Shown piece by piece: positions 55,901 through 64,000 of a stretch of 64,000 nt of DNA (within the stretch, counting starts at the first letter, position 1; every line of letters starts with the position of its first letter). The translations under genes and the position numbers were made by a program. The stretch spans positions 35,727 to 99,726 of the forward strand of contig CDMY01000262.1 of assembly GCA_001179505.1 (NCBI GenBank). Direction: 5' to 3'. The notes under the pieces are model-generated. The model worked only from the letters and a program-made list of their open reading frames with translations. It did no database searches and was not told the DNA's origin. This DNA comes from Vitrella brassicaformis. Its lineage: Eukaryota; Sar; Vitrellaceae.

Positions 55901-56462
55901 ACACAAGAGACTAATGCCCACTCACTCACCATAGCGATTCCCTTGGCGACACCCTCGACCATCTTCTTGTCATCGTCGTCGGATCTCTTCCGAGGCCGAC
56001 CCGCCCGCCTTTTCTTCTGAAGCACGCACGCCACAGACCCATCCACACACCACAAACCCACACAATCGATGAAGGACCTGCACCGACGGATCTTTCTATT
56101 TGCTTGCCTGCGTCCCGCTGTCACCATCAGCCGTGGCAACGGCGACCTTGGCATCGGTGGCTGCTGCACACAAACACACACAGACAAGCAGACAAGGAGG
56201 ATAGTGTTTGCACACCGCCCACGACACAGACATCTCGTTTTCAAATCCCACCTTGTGTAGAGTTTCCATCTCCGTCGCCATCTGCAGCCGGCAACAGCAG
56301 CAGGGGAGGTGTGGGAGGCCGCAGAGGCAGACGCTTTGTGAAATGCAGCCGTGGTTGAAGGGCTGGCGCGAGAGAAGGAAGGAACGCAGAGTCTGCCCGT
56401 CGGCGAGATGCGACCAATGAAACAGCAGGCGCGACAAGCAATCCAACAAGCAGTACCAACAT
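52971..56462 (-). CDS. PARP: Poly(ADP-ribose) polymerase with WGR domain (PARP2-like)
   Basis: About 18 exons from ATG 56462 to the stop at 52971. Domain order: a hydrophobic N-terminus (MLVLLVGLLVAPAVSL), a basic AT-hook/NLS stretch (KKRRAGRPRKRSDDDDKK), then a WGR domain (VYQNEDELWDANLNLAKLGS, YVCWNRWGRVGYSG, AFRRKFRDKTKNAW), the PARP regulatory helical domain (SKKLPLGKISKGMIQRAYEV, FYTIIPHDFG) and the catalytic ART domain. The H-Y-E triad is complete: LLLWHGSRLTNYVG (His), TGYMFGKGVYFADMVSKSAQ (Tyr) and LNYNEFIVYDVAQI (Glu). It uses NAD+ to build poly(ADP-ribose) on proteins at DNA breaks. No zinc fingers or BRCT domain are present, as in PARP2/3. Oddities: an N-terminal signal-like segment, and an apparent GC-type donor after KYYIIQ. 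Confidence 0.9.
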
Positions 56463-56799
56463 GAAAACACCGATGAATCAAACTGCTGGTTCCTTCAGTC
56501 AGACCGAACCCTGGACTCCAGACCCTAACCCTGCATTGGGCGAAGGTCAGGGTCTGTGTGCCAGTGGGCGTGATGGGGGCAGGAAACGATTGCTGATATA
56601 CACCTCTCATGCAAGTCAGCTAACAATCGATAGGCCGTCCATCCATCCATCCATCTAGCCATGTGTCCAGCTGTCTGCGTGAGAGATCTCAGCCAGCACC
56701 TCCAACACATCAGCCTGCACACCATCAAACACACACACACAGACCAACATGCCTGGCACTGCCGGATGTTCTCCCCCGGGCTCACCTGTGTGGTCGTCT

Positions 56800-58640
56800 C
56801 TACTGTGGTATGAGGTGGGCGAGTCGGTATTTGGTCAGCAGAGGGCGGACCAAGGACATCGCGATGGGGTAGCGGTCAGGCAGCCGCTCCTGGCCCTCGA
56901 TGGCCGCCTCGGTCGTGTAGAGGACGATGTTAACATCGGTCAGCCACAGATAGGCGGCGACGGTGTCGCCCTCCTTCATGCCCTTGAGGACGATGTATCG
57001 CTCCCGCCCGTCGTCGTTTACCCACCCGATGCAGTCGATGGTGGTGCGGCCGTCGATGGCGTCGCTCAGCAGTCGCTGATAGCGCTTATCGCCATCGGCC
57101 ACTGTTGCGTCGAATACCTCCTTCTCGTCCACCCCCTCTTGGTCACACCACTCCACCAACACCATCCTCTTCACGAAGGCCGCGAATGAGGGGAGGAGGA
57201 AGTCATGGTAGCGGATGGGCGGGTTGTGGGGGTCGTATGTGCGGCGGTAAGGGTGACGGGGACGGAGGGCGGACAGCGGCACCGTTTCGAAGCGCCACTG
57301 GTGCTCGCCGTTTCCGATGGTATACTGCTGCCGCGTCACCCCACCGTCCCCCTCCATCGGCTCGTCCATCTGCCCGATCCCACCGGCCTCTCCTTCGCTG
57401 TCTTCTTCTCCGTCCCCATCGCCCTTTCCCTCCATCGCCTCTTCCTTAGCCTTCTTGCCATCCTGGGCCTCATCCACCTTGTCGAGCGCCAGGTTGATCC
57501 CCTGGTAGTTGAGGAGGTGGCCGAATGTGCTGTACTGGCGAAGGGCGAGGGGCATGGTGTGGAAGTGGGCCTTGGTGGGCAGGTGGGCCGCCATCCACTG
57601 GGGCGACATGATCAGCGGCAGACCAGTCGAGGGCGTCAGCTTGTAGATGTCAGCCAGCCGGATGAAGCCGGCCCACTCCTCACACCACAGCGCCCCGCCA
57701 TGCTCCAGTGCATAGCAGCACTTGGTGTAGTACTGAAACGGCCTCTCCACGTCCATGAGGCCCCGCAGAGACCGGCGGCTGAGGTCCGTGTCGATGCGGG
57801 TGAGCATGAAGGTTTCACCGACGAGGTCGATGCCGCAGGTTTTGTTGGCCGCCCGTGCTGAGCTGACGGCCACGTCCAGGAATCGAGTCACGACGTCACG
57901 GTACAGATCCTCAGACAGGGTGCTGGGCATGCCATTGTCCATGTCGGCTGTGGTGTGTTCGGTGTGAGTGGGGGCGGCATGGGCAGCTGGTAGGGAGGAA
58001 TGGGGGTGTGAGGGAGGAGGGGGGGAGGGGCTCGTCGCCGCCATGCCTTGTGTGATGGGGGTGAGGGCGTCAGAGGTCGCCGAGATGCTGCTCTTGAGGG
58101 TGGACCAATGAGAGGCAACAGACGGGACCTGAGGCCATCAGAGAGGAATGAGTCATGGCGGCGGTGGTGATGGGATAACCTCTCTGACCTTGGGAGCGAC
58201 ATTGGCGATGAACGAGCCTTCAATGGTCGTCACATCACACTCCACCTGACCAACACAAGGCCGAGCTGTGTGTGTGGATGTGTGTCGTCATCGCGTCCTT
58301 ACCTGTGTCACTTGTGTCAGCAGCACTGAGAAGCGCCGCTGCAGCTCCTCAAAACTAAGACTACCGCCGGCCACCTGCACACGGACGCACAACACACACA
58401 GAGCTGTGATGGCGCACAGAGGGCGGTCAAATGTGTATGGGACAGGCCGCCCACCGATGCGTCATGGGCAACATCCATCCCGTCCTGCGATAATGCTCCA
58501 CTCATCTCGTGATCTGACAATGCACAGCACATCATCTGTCCATATGCCTCGCTTCGCCCCATCCTCTCCATCTCTCTCGGCTTACCTGCGGCAGCCGGAC
58601 CGTCGATGCGCTGGCGCTTGGAGCTGTCAGCATCAGACAT
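56800..58640 (-). CDS. Family V protein, member 2 (lineage-specific, unknown function)
   Basis: Four exons: MSDAD SSKRQRIDG (from ATG 58640), AGGSLSFEELQRRFSVLLTQ, ECDVTTIEGSFIANVAPK, and a large last exon from VPSVASHWSTLKSSISATSD through to YRLAHLIPQ. Same exon plan as member 1 at 15 kb on the opposite strand. Conserved blocks: CYALEHGGALWCEEW, GFIRLADIYKLTPSTGLPLI, HLPTKAHFHTMPLALRQYST, RTYDPHNPPIRYHDF, KGMKEGDTVAAYLWLT and AIEGQERLPDRYPIAMSLVR. The acidic insert is longer here, and the Cys-rich region before CYALEHGG has fewer Cys. No known domain; a cytosolic or nuclear protein by lack of signal or TM. The N-terminal SSKRQR in exon 1 (KRPR in member 1) could be a nuclear signal. Confidence 0.8.
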
Positions 58641-58837
58641 CTCAAACACACGCTAATTAATGATCAACAGGCGCCACGAAGCGGAAACGGCGCCTGACGC
58701 GTCGCTGAAGGGCAAGAGGGCGATACTCTATCCATCACCAGGGCCGATTAGCGGCTCCTTCCGCCAATGCGCACCGACGCCATCCTTCCGTCGCCCTCTT
58801 TGTCCTCTTTTCTCCTTCACCGCCGATTCGATCGCGG

Positions 58838-58845
58838 TGCGAGCT
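58838..58845 (-). promoter_or_regulatory. AGCTCGCA motif between family V member 2 and fucose-salvage gene
   Basis: Sense orientation for the minus-strand gene, 198 bp upstream of ATG 58640. The divergent + strand start is 152 bp away. Confidence 0.35.
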
Positions 58846-58996
58846 ACTAAATGCGGAGAGCGACTCTCCGCCTTTCTCACCGACGGAGAGAGAGCACATG
58901 GGAGACCATCTGATGAACGACTGAGAATCAAGAAAGATCCTATGTGATGTGATCTTGACGCTCGGTCAACTGCGGCAGCAGCAGGAGGCCGTGCCC

Positions 58997-61900
58997 ATGA
59001 GCCGCTGTTTCCCCTTCACCTCCTTGATAGTGACCGCCGCTAATGACGCGCAAGCATCGGCCTTCGAGCGAGAGGTGGCCTTCAGACGGGCCACCGGCAG
59101 CATCCCGCCGTCCTGCAAGACGCATGTCATCTCAGATCCCAAGGGCGCACGAATCGGTACGTAGGCGGATCAGCACATCAAGCACAAAAAGGCCGCATCA
59201 ACGATGACGTTTTCTGCTCTCATTGCAGGGTCCGGCGGTGCGACTCTGAACGCGTTAGTGCGATGTGCGCCCGGCGGTCCTCCTGCCGACGAGCTGCTGC
59301 TCATCATCCACTCAGGCGGCGACAGCCAGCGATCGCCCGTCCAGTCGGTCTGCGGCAAGGCGTTCGCCACACTCAATTGCCAGCAGCAAGGAGGGACCGG
59401 GCCGTTCCTCAGCGCGCCCTTCGACCTGCTGCTAGAGTCCCTCTGTCGCCTATTTGCCGGCGTGAAGAAGGGCGGGCTGGTGGTGTCGTGCTCGGACGTG
59501 GTCCTGGCTGTCCCACATGCGGATGAGGGCATGTGGGGCGGCAGTGGGGTGGTCGGTGTGGCAGCGGAGGTCGACGCGAGATATGGCCCGAGGCACGGCG
59601 TGTATGTGCCGACGACCGAGGGGCGCGTGGCGCAATTCCTGCAGAAGCCGACGGAGGCCGTTATGACGAGTGAGGGCGCCTCCCTCCCTCCAGGCAAGAT
59701 CGCCGTCGACACGGGGGTGGTCTACTTCGACACGACCACCACACAGAGGCTCGTCGAGATGGCCCAGTCGCCCGTGCTGGCCGGCTGCACCGAAGCGGGT
59801 CTGAAGGAGGGGCAGCCGCCCCTGAGGACAGAGCTGTATAGCGACATCATGCTGGCCCTCAGTGGCGCCTCGACCGACCAGGAGGGCTATCTGCGGCATG
59901 ACGGGGGCTCCCCGCCGGAGGCGCTGGTGCGTGCGCGAGAGATGCTGTGGAAGGAGCTGCAGACGGTGGGGTTCTCTGTGGCAATGCCTTCAGAGATGGA
60001 CTTCCTGCACCTGGGAACAACGAAAGAGGTAAGTAGGAGAAAGGCTGACCCATGCACGCGCGATGCGTTTCCCCGTCCATCATCTGTCCTTCCCCATGTG
60101 TGTGTGGGTCAGCTGATGGACTTCATGTGTGGGGCCAAGGCGTCCTTCACGGCAGCCCACTCCCTCAGGCCAGTCGTGGCCTCGTACCTGCCGCCGTTCC
60201 ACCCCCTCACCCGCCCCCCTCCCCTCCCCACACAGACACACCCATGGACCGTCGTCTCGAACAGCATCCTCCTCCCGGTAGACAGCAGCGGCGCATCAGA
60301 TGTAGCGGGATGTCTTAGCGGTGCCGTCATCGAGCACTCGGTGCTCGAGGGCCGCTATCATGTCGGGCATCGGGCGTTTGTGAGCGGCGTGCGGTCGGGG
60401 TATCGGGACGGCCTGTGTGTGGGTGACGAGATGGTGGTGCAGGAGACGGCTGTGGGTGGGGGCATGCACGTGGTGGCCGTGTACTGCCTGGGGGATGACA
60501 TCAAGAGGCCGGCTGCTGACCAGCAGGCCACTGTGTGTGGCGTGCCCTGGGAGACACTGTATGACGCTGCCCAGGTGAGTGGTCTGGAGAGGGTGAGGCT
60601 TTGTATGGCTGTCTTTGATTTCTTCTTGCGTCTGTTGCCATGTGTGTGGTCAGGTGACTGCCGATGACATCTGGCCATCGGATGTGGCCGCGTCGAAGCG
60701 AACCCTCTGGACAGCGCGGCTCTTCCCACCTTTCCCTGCCGCATCGCCTCAGGCAAGAAGGCCCCTCTCCCTCTGGCTGATGCAGCTGCGCGACAAGAGG
60801 GCAACTATCACCAGCGATGACAGGTGAGACAACTGACCTGTGTGGGTGCCTGCTTCTATCTGCTTCTGCATGTGTGTTGATCGTGTGTGCACCGTGTAGG
60901 CTGGCGGGTGTGATCCAGGAGTGGCGACGCGCGCACCGTCTGTCGCTCAAGGACATCCTGCGACAGGCCGACGCCTCACAGGAGTTCCACTGGCGCAAAA
61001 ACGAGCTGCCAAGACTCATCACCGAAGCCCACAAGGTGACGTCAAACACACACAGCCACATTCTCGCGTGGCACCCGGTCACACATCACAAATCTGTCCC
61101 GCCTCCCCCCCTCCCCCCCCTCAGGCCACATCCATATCGCTTCCAGCCATCCAGACCGACCCAGCAACAGCCGCCCTGTCCATCGCCGCTGGCCCCTCTC
61201 CCCAGCTCGACATCGTCTGCCTCGTCGCGTCCACCGATGACAAGGCCAAGGCACTCGAGGGCACTCTGCACAAGGCACAGCAGAGAGGGCGGCTTCCGGC
61301 AGGGGCGGAGATCATGACGGTGGTCGACCCGTGTGGCGGCGGCCAGTGCGGGTCGGACCGGTCGGGGAGCATTGTGCTCAACGCGCTGCTTGTCATCGCC
61401 GAAAAACTGAGCGGACGAAACGTGAGAATCCCGCGGAAAGGCAGAGGGGGAGAGAGGGAGAGAGAGAGTGGATGATGGTCTCTCTCTCTCTCTCTGCGTG
61501 TGCTGTGGTGTGGTGTCAGAGTGCGACGTATTTGGATTTGGATGTGCTGTGTGGGCTGCGGATAGTGGTCATCTACGTAGAGGACGGCAGCCCACTGCCC
61601 CCATTCACCACCCTACTCCCACTGGTAAGGGCCCCCGCCCACCACACACCACAGGCATTTTAAAATGACACCCGTATACCCGCCCTGCGCAGGTGTCTGG
61701 TGACCTTCAGAAGTGGCCCCTGAGCAGTCTCGATGTCACGTTGGGCTCCCTCGTCCCACTTGCTGCATCGATGAGGCCTGGTGTGTTGGCGTGTTCGGCA
61801 CATACCATCGTGCAGGGCAGCATTGCGCAGCTCCACACGGCCAGCGATAGCGACGGGGAGATCGTTGTATTTGCCTCACGAAGCCGAGACGAAGAGCGGT

Positions 61901-64000
61901 CCGATACAGGTCAGCAGGAAGCCGAGGAAAACTTGGTCACTTATCGGCCGACCCTCTTTCTGTGCTTGCAGGCCTCTTGCACGTGGATGTGGCTACTCGA
62001 GACGTGGTGGGGATGGGTGGTGGTGGTGATGGTGGCGAGTCGACGAGCAGCAGCGGCAGCACCGTTGTGTTGCCCATTGGGCTAATTGATTTCGACACCA
62101 GGGCCGCACAGATGTTCCTGGCCCTCCACACCACAAGCCCGCTCGACAGATGCACATACCTGGGTGAGAAGTACCAAGGACTCAACACACATCCACACAC
62201 ACACACACACACACGTGTGGGCTTCCCAATATATCTGTGTGCAGGTGTCGACACCGGCAGCACCAGCCCCCTCCCCTTGTCGCTCACCACCCACCTGCTG
62301 CCATCCCTCATCCAGCCCCCCCTCCACAAGCAGGAGGGGCCCTCTCTGCCCCTCCCTCTCCCGAGCTCCTCTCCACCCCATTCGTCCACCGAGTCGTCGC
62401 CCCACCTGCGGGCAGCCACGGGAGGCGGCACATCTTTCACTGGTCAGGGCAGCGGCAGCGACGTCGAGCTGGAGGGCGACATGGGACAGATGAAACCACC
62501 TTGTAGACGCACACCACAGCCCCAACAGCTGCATATGGGCACTGGTGGCCAGGCAGTGGCGGCCGACGAGGAGAGGATGGTCGAGGTCATGCGGAGAGAG
62601 CTGGGGGGCAAGATAGCTGTCAGGGCCGCTATTGTGGAGTTGACGGGGCAGGGGCCGAGGGATAGCGACAGAGGGCAGATTAGGTGAAAAGGGGGAAAAA
62701 GGCGCGAACCGCCCCGAACCGCCGACGGATGGGATGGATGTTTGTCTCTGCAGGCCATGTGTAGCGCTCCGCACGGTGCCCGAGTACGTCAAGTATGTGA
62801 ATAGCGACCTGGTCCACTCAACGCCGCCAGCTACGCGCCGGAGCGATGCCGCCCACTCACACGTCGCCCACACGGTAAGCGGCAATCCGCTGTGGGTCGC
62901 CTTACCACATCACGTTCACATACATCTGTCTGGTCGGTCCATCCATCCATCCATCCAGGTGTCAGTGGTGACCCCCTGGTCGACGTCCCTCCAGTCGCCG
63001 CCCACCAAGCCGCTGCTCGTCAACTCCTGCCTGCAGGGGAAGGGATTCCTCCACCCCTCGTGTGTGGCCGTCAACTGCCGTCTCGATGGCGAGTTCAGCC
63101 TCGGCGAGGGGGCAGTGTGCGTCGGTGTGCGGTCTGTCAAGGGCATCAGCGTGGCAGGTGGGAGGGAGGGAGGGGTATGGGTGCGTTGCGTTGCGTTGCG
63201 GTGTTCGTCTTGGATGGCCGGTGTGGTTTTCGTCGCTGCCCTTCCACAAATTCGCCGCCATATGCATGTGCTTCCTTCGTGTTGGTCCCGTCTTGTCTTG
63301 CGTGACACACGAATGACATACATAGGCGGGACTGATGATCCGGACGCTATACACATACACTTCATCGTTTCTTTCTTTCTTTCTTTCTTTGTCGTCTCTC
63401 TCTCTCTCTCTGTGTCTGTGGTGACTGCAGCTAATGTGGTGGTGCAAGAGATTGAGATGCGGACGGGTGCGGACGGTGGTAGCCCTCGCTCCCCTGTGGT
63501 CGTCTTCTACGGCATCCAGGACGACTTGCGAGCGGCCTTCCGAGACCCGTCGGCCACCTTCAGGAACCGCCCGTGGAGCGACCTCTTCACGTCGACCGCC
63601 ATCACCCCAACAGACCTCTGGCCGCCCCCCCACGACGACACGCAACAGCAGCAATGCACCCTGGCCAACGCCAAGCTCTTCCCCATCCACGCGCCGTCCC
63701 TCTCCCCGCCCCTCTGGCTGATGCAGATGCACGGGCCACCAGCAGCGGGAGCGGGCAGGGCCCAGATGATGAGTGCTGAGCTGCTGTATGCGGTGGACGA
63801 GTGGCGGCGGGCCAAGCGGGTCTCACTGGAGGAGGCCGTGATGGCGATGGACGTGTGTGCGGAGATGCGCAAGGTGGATGACGTTGGGTGGGAGGTTGAT
63901 AGGCACCGGATGGAGGCCGTGCTGACCGGGCGGATGGACGACGACCTCACCGAAGTCTACACGGCTTGTGCGGCGGACGGGCGAAAGGGGGTGAGACAAA
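58997..64000 (+). CDS. Fucose-1-phosphate guanylyltransferase/L-fucokinase-type enzyme with two tandem domains (3' end outside window)
   Basis: Exon 1 58997-59156, exon 2 59229-60028, exon 3 60113-60574, exon 4 from 60654, and more to the window end, all in phase. The first domain has FPFTSLIVTAANDAQASAFE, DPKGARIG|SGGATLNAL, IIHSGGDSQRSPVQSVCGKA (the nucleotide-binding motif of the fucokinase/FPGT family), FDLLLESLCRLFAGV, DVVLAVPHADEG and a beta-helix part (AVIEHSVLEGRYHVGHRAFV), ending ILRQADASQEFHWRKNEL. A second copy then starts: LDIVCLVASTDDKAKALEGT, AGAEIMTVVDPCGGGQCGSD, RSGSIVLNALLVIAEKLSG, and later LVNSCLQGKGFLHPSCVAVN, VDEWRRAKRVSLEEAVMAMD. The family activates fucose-1-P to GDP-fucose, often fused to a C-terminal GHMP kinase, which would lie beyond 64000. 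The second copy lacks HSGGDSQR. Confidence 0.75.

Noticed and set aside
1-64000. CRISPR array, bacterial operons or prophage
   Set aside because: No regularly spaced repeats with unique spacers; genes are intron-rich and eukaryotic. The many short repeats are microsatellites.

Overview
The window is nuclear DNA of a GC-rich, intron-dense protist. Introns are short (about 70-160 nt). They begin GT (a few GC) and end mostly in a TGTGTGTGCAG-like tract, and many introns and spacers are made of CA/GT, CT or CCAT microsatellites. Gene content is eukaryotic: PARP with a WGR domain, CYP51, RPA-interacting protein, CPSF6-like RRM protein, fucose-salvage enzyme. An N-terminal signal-like segment with a Phe just after it on a DusA-type enzyme suggests a photosynthetic alveolate with a complex plastid. 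A chromerid such as Vitrella is my best guess, by inference only; no rRNA or marker gene is present to prove it.

Layout. 0-16.8 kb: a 5'-truncated membrane protein gene, a four-TM protein, a long helical-repeat (heptatrico/octotricopeptide-like) gene, a CPSF6-like RRM gene, two convergent ankyrin-like paralogs, and the first member of a lineage-specific family that I call family V. 16.8-40 kb: a region of duplication and decay, mostly on the minus strand. It holds an APH/choline-kinase-like family (one copy with an intact catalytic frame, one split by a single in-frame TGA, one badly frameshifted, one scrap), a downstream AT-hook gene duplicated with it, a broken P-loop gene, a TGS1-like methyltransferase with a one-base frame error, and two broken family V copies. 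Two ordinary housekeeping genes, RPAIN and dusA, sit intact inside it as a divergent pair. 40-64 kb: an uncharacterised gene of about 20 exons with three related beta-rich repeats, an MFS sugar transporter, a 3beta-HSD/C4-decarboxylase-like SDR followed 21 bp later by CYP51, a PARP gene, an intact family V gene, and a fucose-1-phosphate guanylyltransferase gene with two tandem copies of its catalytic domain, running off the right edge.

Functional links. The SDR and CYP51 are both sterol-demethylation enzymes and are packed head to tail. RPAIN and PARP both relate to DNA maintenance but are unlinked. The most unusual signals are: (1) a GC-rich hairpin carrying the stop codon in or at the edge of its loop in three kinase-like paralogs; (2) a repeat of about 145-160 bp bounded by GT...AG that behaves like a mobile intron in the same family; (3) a recurrent AGCTCGCA octamer upstream of many start codons; (4) the tandem fucokinase-type domains, the second without its catalytic motif.

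Multi-exon genes are given as whole spans. Exon joins quoted in the entries were checked by hand for phase, but no transcript data were available.
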